In this document: piece by piece, positions 34,591 through 43,663 of the stretch
How positions within the stretch are numbered: the stretch's first letter is position 1
Layout: every line of letters starts with the position of its first letter
From: Bifidobacterium thermophilum DSM 20210
Lineage (GTDB): Bacteria > Actinomycetota > Actinomycetes > Actinomycetales > Bifidobacteriaceae
Direction of reading: 5' to 3'
Length of the DNA: 64,000 bases
Assembly: GCA_000771265.1 (NCBI GenBank)
Contig: JDUB01000010.1
Location: 1 to 64,000 of the forward strand
Made by a program: the position numbers and the translations under genes
The notes under the pieces: model-generated
Databases searched by the model: none
Seen by the model: only the letters and a program-made list of their open reading frames with translations
Told to the model about the DNA's origin: nothing

Positions 34591-35418
34591 ATGGGGATGC
34601 CGCTTGATTTGTATGTGATCCGGCACGGAGAATCCGAGGCGAATGTCATCATCAAGGCCGGCGAGCAGGGCGATACCTCCCTGTACACGCAGGATAACGT
34701 GACGGTGCCGGATCGTTCGTGGCGTTTGACGGCGACCGGCCGTCGCCAGGCTGATTGCATCGGCCGCTGGCTTGTCTCCCAGCAGCAGCTATTCGACCGC
34801 TACCTGGTCTCGCCGTACGTCCGCGCCCGCGAAACGGCCGCCACCATGGCCTTGCCCAAGGCGAAATGGGAGGAGACCCGGGTGCTGCGTGAGCGGTCGT
34901 GGGGTGAAATCAACACCATCACGCAAGATGAATTCAAAACCAATTACGAGCGCAACTGGTTGTTCAAACGCACCGACCCGCTGTATTGGCGTCCGCCGGC
35001 AGGCGAATCGATCGCCGATGTCGCCGAAGACCGTGTACACAACCTGCTCACCTCGCTCGACCGCCGGTCCGAGTCGGAATCGGTGGTCGTAGTCACGCAC
35101 GGCGATTTCATGCTGGCGATGATGCTCACGCTCGAGGACCTCTCCGACGAGGAATTCATGCACCGCGCGGACAGCGACGATTGGAAGATCACAAACTGCA
35201 CGTGCCTGCATTATTCCCGCCGCGACCCGCACACCGGCCGCACGACCGAACGGCTGCGCTGGGAACAGACCGCCCGCCCGGTGCTCGACGAGCAGACCGG
35301 CCGTTGGGAGGTTGAAGTGGAACCGTGGCGCGAGTTCCAGCGCCCGCTGCTGTCGAACGGCGATCTGGTTGATGTCGTGCATTCGGTTGACCCGCATCTG
35401 ACGCAATACACCAAGTGA
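34591..35418 (+). CDS. Histidine phosphatase (phosphoglycerate-mutase-like) family protein
   Basis: Histidine phosphatase superfamily enzyme. Seen: the catalytic VIRHGESEAN at residue 8, SPYVRARETA with the phosphate-binding Arg, LRERSWGEI (acid), and VVVTHGDFM with the second catalytic His. It is 275 aa, longer than simple phosphatases, with an inserted C-terminal part of unknown role. AAAGGAG precedes ATG 34591. The substrate cannot be assigned; sequence alone does not support a glycolytic mutase role. Confidence 0.88.
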   Translation: MGMPLDLYVIRHGESEANVIIKAGEQGDTSLYTQDNVTVPDRSWRLTATGRRQADCIGRWLVSQQQLFDRYLVSPYVRARETAATMALPKAKWEETRVLRERSWGEINTITQDEFKTNYERNWLFKRTDPLYWRPPAGESIADVAEDRVHNLLTSLDRRSESESVVVVTHGDFMLAMMLTLEDLSDEEFMHRADSDDWKITNCTCLHYSRRDPHTGRTTERLRWEQTARPVLDEQTGRWEVEVEPWREFQRPLLSNGDLVDVVHSVDPHLTQYTK

Positions 35419-35602
35419 CACCCGTATTGCCACCCGATGCGTCCTGACTGCCGGCACCCAGACGACGAGAGTGCGACACGCCTGAAAATCTGCGGGTTTT
35501 GAGGTATTGTCGTCTCTCGTGACATCGACACCGCTACCATTGTGCAAGGCGTCGGCGCGCCATGTGCGTCCGGCGAATTCCAAGAAGACAAAGGAGCAGT
35601 AG

Positions 35603-36895
35603 ATGAGTAGCGGCTTGTTCACATGGAAACTGCATGGTGACGGCAAGACCTTGAAACCCGGGGAGGTGGTCGAACCCGACGAGCGCCTGTCTTGGCCGCG
35701 CACCGCAGGTATCGGCGCCCAGCATGTCATCGCGATGTTCGGCGCGACCTTCCTGGTTCCGATTCTCACCGGCTTCGACCCGTCGACGACCCTGTTCTTC
35801 ACCGCCATGTCGACGGCGCTGTTCCTGCTCATCAACAAGAACAAACTGCCAAGCTACCTCGGTAGCTCCTTCGGCTTCATCGCCCCGATTGCGGCGGTCG
35901 CCTCGGCCCACAAGGGCATCGCGGTCGCAAGCTTCGGCATCATGGTCACCGGTCTGCTGCTCGCCTTGGTGGGCGTGCTTGTCCATTTCGCCGGCGCCAA
36001 GTGGATTGACAAGATCATGCCGCCGGTGGTCAACGGCGCGATTGTGGCGATCATCGGCTTCAACCTCGCCCCGTCGGTGTGGACGAACTTCAAGAAGGCC
36101 CCGGACACGGCTGTGGTGACGCTGGTCGCCGTCCTGCTGATCGGCGTGTTGTTCCGCGGCTTGGTCGGGCGTCTGAACATCCTGCTGGGCGTACTGGTCG
36201 GCTATGCGTACGCGTGCGCCCGCGGCCAGGTCGATTTCAAGGCAGTGGAAGGCGCCGCCTGGGTCGGTTTGCCGCAGTTCCATCTGCCGCAGGTCGATTT
36301 CTCGATTCTCGCGATGTTCATTCCGGTCGTGCTCGTGCTGGTCGCCGAGAACGTGGGCCACGTCAAGTCCGTGGCACAGATGACCGGCCGCGATTATGAC
36401 AACCAGATTGGCACCGCGCTCATGGCCGATGGTATCGGCACCGCGATTGCCGGCTTCGGCGGCGGCTCCGGCACAACCACGTACGGCGAGAACATCGGCG
36501 TCATGGCTTCCACGAAGGTGTATTCGACGGCCGCCTACTGGTGTGCGGCGGCGTTCGCCTTGATTTTGAGCCTGTGCCCGAAGTTCGGTGCCGTGATCAA
36601 CACCATTCCCGCCGGCGTGCTCGGCGGCGTGACCACCTTGCTGTATGGCATGATCGGCATGATCGGCGTGCGCATCTGGGTGGACAACCATGTCAACTTC
36701 GACAAGCCGGTCAACGTGATGACCGCGGCCGTCACGATGATTATCGGCATCGCCGACTTCACCTTCGCGGTCAGCGGCGTGCAGTTCAACGGCATCGCCA
36801 TCGGCACGATCGTCGTGCTCGTCATGTACCACGGCCTCAAGGCCATCGGCAAGGCGACTGGGACGATTGCCAAGGACGATCCGGACGTGCTGTGA
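35603..36895 (+). CDS. uraA: Uracil permease / nucleobase:cation symporter-2 (UraA-type)
   Basis: Proton-coupled uracil (or xanthine) importer of the NCS2 family. About 12-14 transmembrane segments. Seen: AQHVIAMFGATFLVP at the first helix, the signature VAENVGHVKSVAQMTGRDY with the substrate-contacting Glu of helix 8, and GGSGTTTYGENIGVMA in helix 10. It is 430 aa, matching E. coli UraA (429), and the pattern is closer to uracil than to xanthine permeases. AAAGGAGCAGTAG precedes ATG 35603. Monocistronic, closed by a bidirectional terminator. No PyrR-type attenuator was recognised in the 184-bp leader region. Confidence 0.9.
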   Translation: MSSGLFTWKLHGDGKTLKPGEVVEPDERLSWPRTAGIGAQHVIAMFGATFLVPILTGFDPSTTLFFTAMSTALFLLINKNKLPSYLGSSFGFIAPIAAVASAHKGIAVASFGIMVTGLLLALVGVLVHFAGAKWIDKIMPPVVNGAIVAIIGFNLAPSVWTNFKKAPDTAVVTLVAVLLIGVLFRGLVGRLNILLGVLVGYAYACARGQVDFKAVEGAAWVGLPQFHLPQVDFSILAMFIPVVLVLVAENVGHVKSVAQMTGRDYDNQIGTALMADGIGTAIAGFGGGSGTTTYGENIGVMASTKVYSTAAYWCAAAFALILSLCPKFGAVINTIPAGVLGGVTTLLYGMIGMIGVRIWVDNHVNFDKPVNVMTAAVTMIIGIADFTFAVSGVQFNGIAIGTIVVLVMYHGLKAIGKATGTIAKDDPDVL

Positions 36896-36953
36896 TTGAA
36901 TGACCACGATGCTGCTCGGCGGGTACATGAATTCGCCGGATGGCATCCCTACT

Positions 36954-36994
36954 GTTTTGGGCCGCATCCCGTATTCCGGGGTGCGGCCCAAAAC
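36954..36994. terminator. Bidirectional terminator between uraA and fetB
   Basis: GTTTTGGGCCGCATCCCG (36954-36971) and CGGGGTGCGGCCCAAAAC (36977-36994) pair along 18 positions with one imperfect site and a 5-base loop. The A/T ends give a short U-run in both directions, between two convergent genes. Confidence 0.8.
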
Positions 36995-37086
36995 GTTGTA
37001 TCGCCCGGTTTGCCCGGTACTCGAGTTGATGCGGTTCCTGCCTGCCGACCTACCTGACTGTTGACATTCACTCGGCAAGCAAATCG

Positions 37087-37989
37087 TCACCGCTTCTTTC
37101 CACGCTCGACCACGGGCTTGTCGCGATACTGGTCATCGGCCGTGAAACAGGTGCGATACACCATCACCATGATCAGGGTGTCAGCAAGCAAAGTGAGCGC
37201 GGCGATGGAGGCGAGAATCACGAACTGGTATTTCGCCGCGTTGAGCGGGTCACCGCCCGCGATGACCTGGCCGGCCATCATGCCCGGGATGGTCACGATG
37301 CCGCTTGAGGCGAGCGACGCCGTGGTCGGCAGCAAGCCGAGGCGGATCGAGGAAATCACCGATGGCCGTGCGGCCTCCCAGCGGGTCGCGCCTAACGCCA
37401 GCAGCGTGTCGACCTCGTCCCGCCGTTCCTTCATGCTTTCATAAAAACGGCTCAGCCCTACGGCCAGCGCGGAAACCGTATTGCCCAACAGCATGCCGGT
37501 CAGTGGCACTACCAGCTGTGGCGCATACCACGGGTGGGGGCGTACGACCAGCTCCGTGACCATCGAAATCATGAGCAGCATGGTGATGACCAAGGTCAGC
37601 AGCACCGGGCCCGCAAGCCCCTTCGGCACGCCTTTGGCGCGTGACAGGGTGATTTGCACGGCCGCCACCAGCATGACGGCGACCAAGGCGAGTACCAGCC
37701 ACGGGTTGCCGGATTTGATGACATAGCCCATGATGAGGCCCATCGCGCACAGTTGGACGAGCGCGCGGCATGCGGACCACAGGAGCGTTTTGCCGATGCC
37801 CAGATGCATGAGCCATGACAGCCCGGAGGCGACCATCACCATCGCGAGTGCGATGAGCAGGCCCCAGATGTCGATGGGGTAGGAGGTGCCCGATGTCGTC
37901 TGCGTGGCTGTTTGTGCCACGGTTTGAGTGACGTGGGGTGTGTTCCCCGGGAGAGTGGCCCATGCCGAAGCCAGATTGATCGTGTTCAT
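37087..37989 (-). CDS. fetB: FetB-type (UPF0014) ABC transporter permease
   Basis: Membrane component of the FetAB exporter family, linked in E. coli to iron efflux and peroxide resistance. It is 300 aa with about seven hydrophobic segments. Seen: the family block RALVQLCAMGLIMGYV, then LVVPLTGMLLGNTVSA, and the cytoplasmic ERRDEVDTLLALGATRWEAA, followed by GIVTIPGMMAGQVIAGGDPL. An N-terminal Thr/Gln-rich extension of about 35 residues is unusual. Its start overlaps the fetA stop by four bases (ATGA). The metal exported here is inferred from the family only. Confidence 0.88.
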   Translation of the reverse strand: MNTINLASAWATLPGNTPHVTQTVAQTATQTTSGTSYPIDIWGLLIALAMVMVASGLSWLMHLGIGKTLLWSACRALVQLCAMGLIMGYVIKSGNPWLVLALVAVMLVAAVQITLSRAKGVPKGLAGPVLLTLVITMLLMISMVTELVVRPHPWYAPQLVVPLTGMLLGNTVSALAVGLSRFYESMKERRDEVDTLLALGATRWEAARPSVISSIRLGLLPTTASLASSGIVTIPGMMAGQVIAGGDPLNAAKYQFVILASIAALTLLADTLIMVMVYRTCFTADDQYRDKPVVERGKKR

Positions 37990-38756
37990 CGCAGTCCTCC
38001 TTCGTCGAGGGTGACGGTTCGGGTGGCGACCCCGTCTGGAGGGCGGTGCCGGATGCGGATCACCGCCATGCCGCGTTGTGCGGCGTCGCTGAGGATGGCG
38101 GCGACTTTTGCCGCGTTGTCATCGTCGAGCCCGGCATCGACCTCGTCGGCGAGCAGCAGTTTCGGATCTGTCAGCAGCGTGCGCGCGAGACTCACGCGTG
38201 CCGCCTGCCCTCCTGACAGGTCGTGCGGCGCCCTGCCAAGATCGATATCTTCGCAGCCGATGGCGTCGAGGGTGGCGCGGATTTTGTCATCTGGCAGCAT
38301 ATCGACGCCGTTGTGCACCGCGCCCCAGATGCCGCTGCGATGCCGTTTGCCGCGGGTACGGGCGTGGGCTTGGGGGTCAGCAGGGTGATTCGTGTCAGAC
38401 GAGCTGTCATCCTGCTCGTTGCGGATCGCCAGGGTCCACGGCAAACGAATGACCTCGGCCACGTTGTCTCCGATCAGCACCGATTTCTGCGGCAGATAGG
38501 CGACGCTACACCGCCACTGCTGCGGTGTGAATTCTGTCGATGGACGGCCATCGAGGAACATGGTGCCGCCGGCATGGGGGTTGAGCCGTGCGAATGCGGT
38601 GAGCAGGCTGCTTTTCCCTGTGCCTGACGGGCCGACCAGGTCGACGATCTCGCCGGCGTCGATGTCGAAGGACAGTCCTTGGAAAATGGTTTTCTCGCCG
38701 TCCTGCGAGGGGACGGTGCACGTCATGTCGCGTGCGCTGAACAGATGCGTACTCAT
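37986..38756 (-). CDS. fetA: FetA-type ABC transporter ATP-binding protein
   Basis: ATPase partner of FetB. Walker A GPSGTGKSS near residue 42, Q-loop VAYLPQKSVL, signature DLSGGQAARVSLART near 175. The Walker B end reads LLLADEVDAGLDDD rather than the usual DEPT, keeping the catalytic Glu. The H-loop His is in IRIRHRPPDG. A hydrophilic insert of about 45 residues (Asp/Ser, then Arg/His-rich) lies before the signature, making it 256 aa against about 225 in E. coli. No Shine-Dalgarno precedes ATG 38756, while TAGCCT lies six bases upstream, so probably leaderless. Confidence 0.88.
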   Translation of the reverse strand: MSTHLFSARDMTCTVPSQDGEKTIFQGLSFDIDAGEIVDLVGPSGTGKSSLLTAFARLNPHAGGTMFLDGRPSTEFTPQQWRCSVAYLPQKSVLIGDNVAEVIRLPWTLAIRNEQDDSSSDTNHPADPQAHARTRGKRHRSGIWGAVHNGVDMLPDDKIRATLDAIGCEDIDLGRAPHDLSGGQAARVSLARTLLTDPKLLLADEVDAGLDDDNAAKVAAILSDAAQRGMAVIRIRHRPPDGVATRTVTLDEGGLR

Positions 38757-38960
38757 GGATACAGGCTATCGCGTCTGCAAGTGCAGTGTTGGGCAATCGG
38801 ACGGTGTTTCGCCGCTTGCTGACATTGTCGATGCCGTCGATGCGGCCGAGAGACACGGTTGCCGTAGATACCGCCGTATCGATGGGCCAGCCTTATACCA
38901 TATCGTCCTTCGTTTCAGCTGGGCGTTTCGCTGTTCCTTGCCGGTCGGTAGGCTGGGGAC
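38757..38960. promoter_or_regulatory. Divergent promoter region with two leaderless-type -10 boxes
   Basis: Between fetA (minus) and the UPF0182 gene (plus). TAGCCT (minus strand, 38768-38763) is six bases before the fetA ATG. TAGGCT (38949-38954) is six bases before ATG 38961. Neither gene has a Shine-Dalgarno sequence. This spacing would place transcription starts at or next to the ATG. No clear -35 boxes are visible. Confidence 0.45.
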
Positions 38961-41900
38961 ATGGCTTTGTTTGATGATTTCGGCATGATGTTCGGCTTCC
39001 CCGGCGATTCCGGACGTAAGGACGACGACCCCGAGGTCGTTGACGTCCAGGTCGACGGGGATGCGCAGGGCGGTGGGAACGCCCAGACACCGCATGGGAA
39101 TACGTCGGTGCCCCGGCTTGGCCGCCGCGCGGCGAAACGGCCGAAAGCGCGCAGACACAACGGTTCGGCAATCGCCCTTGGCATCATCGCTGTCATCGTC
39201 GTGATCGTCGGATTGTTCTTCGGTTTGGCCCGGTTCCTCACGGATGTCATGTGGTTCGACCAACTCGGCTTCCAACGTGTGATCTGGACGCAGCTCGGTG
39301 TGAAAGTGGGCTTGTGGGCCGCCTATGCGCTGCTCATGGCATTGGTCAGCTTCATCGCCGCAGTGCTCGCCATCCGCACGCGTCCTAGCGGTGCTGACGG
39401 ATCCACGGTACGAATCAACGGTGATGTCATCGAAATCGGCAAAGGGGTGAGTACCCGTACCGCAACGCGTGTCGCAGTCGTGGTCTCCCTGATTGTGGGC
39501 ATCATGTTCGGCTCGCAGTTCAACTCGAACTGGTCGCAGATTCTGCTCATGTTCAACGCGCAGCGCTTCGGCGCCAAAGACCCGCAATTCGGCATCGACA
39601 ACGGCTTCTACGTCTTCGTGCTCCCAGGCTTGAGACTTGTGATGTCCGCCGTCGCGATGCTGCTGCTCATGGGAATCATCTTTTCCGTGGTCACGCACGC
39701 GCTGGTCGGCGGCATCAGACTGACCATGCCGGTCAAAGGCCGCGGCCTGTTCGCCATCACCAAGCATGCGCGCCGGCAGATCAGTGTGTGGCTCATGCTC
39801 AACATGCTCGTGTGGGCCGTGAACCAAGTGCTTGGCGTGTTCTCCAGCCTTACCGCACAAGGTGACCGGATCACCGGCGCTACGTACACCACCGTCCATG
39901 CCACGATTCCCGTCACCTTCATCATGGCGGCGTTAACGGCCATACTCGGCGTCGTGCTGGGCATCTGGCTTATGCGTTCGCACCAGCTCGAGGGGCCTGC
40001 ACCGGTCGGTGTGCGTGCTCGGGCGGCGCTCAAGGCATGGCGAGTCCCGGTGATTGCAGTCGCTTCGACTTTGGTCATCTCTCTTGTGCTGACCGGTGTC
40101 TGGCCGGCGGTGATGCAGCGCTTCCGCGTCAACCCGAATGCGCAGGAGGCGGAATCCTCCTACATCCAGCGCAACATTAACGCCACCAAGCAGGCGTACG
40201 GGCTTGACAACATCAAAGTCGAGCAGTATGCCGCGACTACGGAAGGCAAGTCCGGCGCACTGAGCTCCGACGCGGAAAGCACCGCGCAGATCCGTCTGCT
40301 GGACCCTCAAATCGTCTCACCGACTTTCAAGCAACTGCAACAGTCCAAGCAGTATTACACCTTCGCCGACACGCTGGCAGTGGACAAATACACCATTGAC
40401 GGCACCAGCCAGGACACGGTGATCGCCGCCCGCGAGCTCAATCTTGACGGCAACGACAACCGCAACTGGGTCAACGACCATACGGTGTACACGCATGGTT
40501 ACGGTGTGGTCGCGGCCTACGGCAACAAGGTCACGGCGGACGGCCAGCCGAAATTCTTCGAATCCGGCATCCCCACCCAGGGCAAGCTCACTGAGTCGGA
40601 GCATTACGAGCCGCGCATCTACTTCTCACCGAACGCGCCCGAATACTCGATTGTCGGCGCGCCCGAAGGCACCACATCGTGGGAGTTCGACTATCCGACC
40701 GGTTCGAAGGGCGCGACTAACACCTTCGACGGCAATGGCGGTCCGCGTATCGGCAACATCTTCACGCGCGTGCTGTATGCGATTCGTTTCGGCTCCGACC
40801 AGATTCTGTTCTCCGACCGAGTCAACGCCCAGTCGCAGATCCTGTACACGCGCAGCCCCAAGGAGCGTGTGGCCGCGGTGGCACCGTACCTGACGTTGGA
40901 CGGGCGCGTCTACCCGGCAGTCGTCGACGGGCGTGTCAAATGGATTGTGGACGGGTACACCACATCCGATGCCTACCCGTATTCGCAGATGACCGATCTG
41001 GGCGCGGCGACCCAGGATTCGACCACCCGCACTTCGCAGACCGTGCAGGGGCTGGGGTCGCAGAACGCCAACTACATCAGGAATTCTGTGAAGGCCACTG
41101 TTGACGCTTACGACGGCTCGGTCACCCTGTACGCTTGGGATCCGAACGACCCGGTGCTCAAGGCCTGGCAACAGATCTTCCCAGGCAACTACCATCAGAT
41201 CTCCGAGATCTCCGGCGATTTGATGAGCCATCTGCGCTATCCGGAAAGCTTGTTCAAGGTCCAGCGCCAATTGCTGACCAAATACCATGTGGACAGCGCG
41301 AGCCAGTTCTTCTCCGGTGAGGATTTCTGGCAGTCGCCGGTCGACCCGACCGAATCACAGCAGGCTCAGAAGGAGGACGTGCTCCAGCCGCCCTACTATC
41401 TGACTTTGCAGACCGGAGGATCCAAAGCGCCGGTGTTCTCATTGACATCTTCGTTCATCCCGGCGGGTTCCTCGACCTCCACACGTGAGATCCTCACCGG
41501 TTTCCTCTCCGTGGACTCCGACGCAGGAACTACCGCCGGCAAGATCGGGGCGAACTACGGCACCATCAGATTGCAGGAACTGCCCAAGGATTCGAACGTC
41601 CCCGGGCCCGGCCAGGCGCAGAACAACTTCAACGCGGATGCCGATGTATCCAAGGAACTCAACCTGCTTGAATCCGGCTCTACCACCGTCAAACGCGGCA
41701 ACCTGCTCACCTTGCCGCTCGGTGGCGGACTCGTGTACGTCGAACCCGTGTACGTGCAGTCGAGCGGCTCCACCCAGTTCCCGTTGCTCAAGAAGGTGCT
41801 CGTCGCGTTCGGCGACCAGGTCGGATTCGCCGACACGCTCGACCAGGCACTCGACCAAGTGTTCGGAGGCAATTCAGGCGCGGATGCGGGCGATGTCGAC

Positions 41901-42203
41901 AATCGCGCGGCGTCGGACGGCGGGGCAGCCGGCTCTGCGGGGTCGTCGGAATCGTCTGGTTCCTCCGGAGCAGACAGCGGGAAATCCGGCGGTATGTCAG
42001 GAACGACAGGCCAGTCCTCATCAAGTGGTTCGCAGAGCGAGGCACTGAAGTCTGCGCTTGCCGATGCCGCGCAGGCGATGAAGGATTCTGATGCCGCGAT
42101 GAAATCCGGCGACTGGGCTGCGTACGGTAAGGCGCAGCAGCAGTTGGAGGACGCCATCAACAAGGCCATCGAGGAGGAGAATAAGACCTCGGCCACCAAG
42201 TAG
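38961..42203 (+). CDS. UPF0182-family large membrane protein
   Basis: UPF0182 (COG1615) protein common in actinobacteria, function unknown. It is 1080 aa: a cytoplasmic N-terminus of about 70 residues with basic stretch LGRRAAKRPKARRHN, seven hydrophobic segments within about residues 72-385, then a large extracytoplasmic domain (about 390-965) with the family phrases ESSYIQRNINATKQAYGL and VVDGRVKWIVDGYTTSDAYPY. The last 110 residues are a Gly/Ser-rich then Ala/Glu helical tail (LADAAQAMKDSDAAMKSGDW), the usual UPF0182 ending. ATG 38961 probably starts a leaderless mRNA. Monocistronic. Confidence 0.9.
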   Translation: MALFDDFGMMFGFPGDSGRKDDDPEVVDVQVDGDAQGGGNAQTPHGNTSVPRLGRRAAKRPKARRHNGSAIALGIIAVIVVIVGLFFGLARFLTDVMWFDQLGFQRVIWTQLGVKVGLWAAYALLMALVSFIAAVLAIRTRPSGADGSTVRINGDVIEIGKGVSTRTATRVAVVVSLIVGIMFGSQFNSNWSQILLMFNAQRFGAKDPQFGIDNGFYVFVLPGLRLVMSAVAMLLLMGIIFSVVTHALVGGIRLTMPVKGRGLFAITKHARRQISVWLMLNMLVWAVNQVLGVFSSLTAQGDRITGATYTTVHATIPVTFIMAALTAILGVVLGIWLMRSHQLEGPAPVGVRARAALKAWRVPVIAVASTLVISLVLTGVWPAVMQRFRVNPNAQEAESSYIQRNINATKQAYGLDNIKVEQYAATTEGKSGALSSDAESTAQIRLLDPQIVSPTFKQLQQSKQYYTFADTLAVDKYTIDGTSQDTVIAARELNLDGNDNRNWVNDHTVYTHGYGVVAAYGNKVTADGQPKFFESGIPTQGKLTESEHYEPRIYFSPNAPEYSIVGAPEGTTSWEFDYPTGSKGATNTFDGNGGPRIGNIFTRVLYAIRFGSDQILFSDRVNAQSQILYTRSPKERVAAVAPYLTLDGRVYPAVVDGRVKWIVDGYTTSDAYPYSQMTDLGAATQDSTTRTSQTVQGLGSQNANYIRNSVKATVDAYDGSVTLYAWDPNDPVLKAWQQIFPGNYHQISEISGDLMSHLRYPESLFKVQRQLLTKYHVDSASQFFSGEDFWQSPVDPTESQQAQKEDVLQPPYYLTLQTGGSKAPVFSLTSSFIPAGSSTSTREILTGFLSVDSDAGTTAGKIGANYGTIRLQELPKDSNVPGPGQAQNNFNADADVSKELNLLESGSTTVKRGNLLTLPLGGGLVYVEPVYVQSSGSTQFPLLKKVLVAFGDQVGFADTLDQALDQVFGGNSGADAGDVDNRAASDGGAAGSAGSSESSGSSGADSGKSGGMSGTTGQSSSSGSQSEALKSALADAAQAMKDSDAAMKSGDWAAYGKAQQQLEDAINKAIEEENKTSATK

Positions 42204-42280
42204 TCGTCGCAAGCTGTGACGGCCGTCTCGGCCCCGCCGTACGCATCAGTGCGGCGGGGCCGACGCATTCCGGACGCCAT

Positions 42281-42448
42281 CGTGTGAGGATTTGCTCACA
42301 CGATGATTGGTTGGGTGGTACTGGACGGTTGTTTGGCCGCCCTCATCTGTCGTTGTGTGAGGATTGGCTCACATACTGGCGGTCAGAGTGGTTCGGAATG
42401 GCTGATGCGCCGCTTCGACCCGCCACTGTGTGAGGATTCGCTCACACA
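42281..42448. repeat. Three dyad elements spaced exactly 73 bp
   Basis: The hairpin element TGTGAG-GATTNG-CTCACA occurs at 42281-42302, 42354-42375 and 42427-42448. The GAGGATT core lies at 42286, 42359 and 42432, spacing 73 and 73. The outer copies have perfect 8-bp stems (CGTGTGAG/CTCACACG and TGTGTGAG/CTCACACA). The middle has six plus a wobble. Sequence between copies is largely diverged, with GGTTGGG and TGTTTGGC shared after copies 1 and 3. Lies between two convergent genes. Confidence 0.75.
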
Positions 42449-42519
42449 ACGACCGGTTGGGCAGTCTGCCCCGATCGCGTGTTTGGCGATGAGAGGGTCT
42501 TTCGCGATGCATATAAACC

Positions 42520-42612
42520 GTCAGTGTCGGCAAACGGTGCGGGGTGTTTGTTGTCAGTGTCTACACAAGCTTCTGCCGACACTGACAACAGTCTCAGCGT
42601 CGGCAGAAGCTT
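42520..42612. other. Three mutually exclusive perfect stems in one RNA segment
   Basis: The segment 42567-42590 can pair in three ways: GTCAGTGTCGGCA (42520-42532) with 42574-42586 (13 bp); TGTTGTCAGTGT (42549-42560) with 42579-42590 (12 bp); AAGCTTCTGCCGAC (42567-42580) with GTCGGCAGAAGCTT (42599-42612) (14 bp). All are perfect. No gene lies in 42204-42685 and no U-run follows, so a simple terminator is unlikely to be the whole explanation. Confidence 0.7.
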
Positions 42613-42685
42613 GGCACTGCGTCATCGTTCTGGTCAAGTCCGTTCTCGGGTACATTCGCCGATGTTGCAGCGATACCCGGCGCGG

Positions 42686-43492
42686 TCACAGCTGGTCGGC
42701 GTCCGGGTCCTCATCCTCGTCCGCGGGGCCGAGCAGCACTCGCTCCGTCAAGGACACCGCGATGAGCAACACGCAGGTCAGCACGATGATCATGAATGTC
42801 GCCGAGAAAATGAGCGGCATGCGGAAGGAGTTGTACGCCGCCTGCAGCCAGATGCCGAGCCCTCGTCGCGCCCCCAGGTATTCCGCCGTGGCGGCGGTTG
42901 CGAATGTGTAGGCAGCACTGATGCGGATGCCGCCGAAAATCTGCCGTGCCGCGACGCGCAGCTTCACATGCCACAGCGTCCACACCGGGGTGGCCCCGCA
43001 GGTCAGCGCGACGTCGACGTAGTAGCGCGGCACGTCCCTGAGCCCGCGGATGGTTTGCACGGCGATGGGGAACAGCCCGAATACGGCGACGATTACGATT
43101 TTCCCGCTCGTTTCGAAGCCGAACCAAATCAGGAACAGCGGGGCGATGGAAATCAGCGGCATGGTCTGCGCAGCGTACAGCAGCGGAAACAGCGCAGCAT
43201 CCAAGGTTTTCGAAGCGTAACAGCCGACCCCCACCATAATGCCCGCCGCCACGGCGAACAGGAAACCGATCGCGCCTTCCTCAAGGGTCGTCAAGGTTGC
43301 CGGCCACAAGGTCGGCCACGTTTCCACCGTCGCATCCACGATTTGCGTGGGGGAGGGCATGACGGTCTGCGGTACATGCGCGGCCTCGACCCATACCTGC
43401 CATATCACGAGAATCGCCAGCACCGCCGCGAACGTGGGCAGCCATCGCAGGTATCGGCGGGAGTGATGGGATTGACGTGATGGACGAGCCAT
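42686..43492 (-). CDS. ABC transporter permease, ThiX/SsuC type
   Basis: Permease of the nitrate/sulfonate/pyrimidine-precursor class. It is 268 aa with about six transmembrane segments. The first is near residues 15-33, and a family loop MPLISIAPLFLIWFGF is present. The EAA coupling loop is seen as YYVDVALTCGATPVWTLWHV. The frame is open far upstream, but ATG 43492, closely preceded by AAGGTG, begins the MARPSRQ protein that fits the family. A ThiY-like binding protein is encoded 1.35 kb away on the other strand, suggesting import of the thiamine precursor HMP (inference). No ATPase gene is nearby. Confidence 0.85.
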   Translation of the reverse strand: MARPSRQSHHSRRYLRWLPTFAAVLAILVIWQVWVEAAHVPQTVMPSPTQIVDATVETWPTLWPATLTTLEEGAIGFLFAVAAGIMVGVGCYASKTLDAALFPLLYAAQTMPLISIAPLFLIWFGFETSGKIVIVAVFGLFPIAVQTIRGLRDVPRYYVDVALTCGATPVWTLWHVKLRVAARQIFGGIRISAAYTFATAATAEYLGARRGLGIWLQAAYNSFRMPLIFSATFMIIVLTCVLLIAVSLTERVLLGPADEDEDPDADQL

Positions 43493-43663
43493 AATCACCT
43501 TGCTTTCCGCGCCAGGGCGCACACGCCGCCGGGAAACGCAGTAAGGTGAGGAGCCCGCGTGCCAGACGGCCGGAAGAATCGTTGCTGATTCCATTATCAC
43601 GAACCCGCAGACCGCAGACGGATTCGCCGGGTTTGTCGCCGTTGCGGCCCGAGGAGTGGCACA

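Noticed and set aside
42281-42448. Possible CRISPR array (regular 73-bp spacing)
   Set aside because: Only three copies, the conserved part is about 20 bp, spacers share motifs with each other, and no cas gene is in the window.
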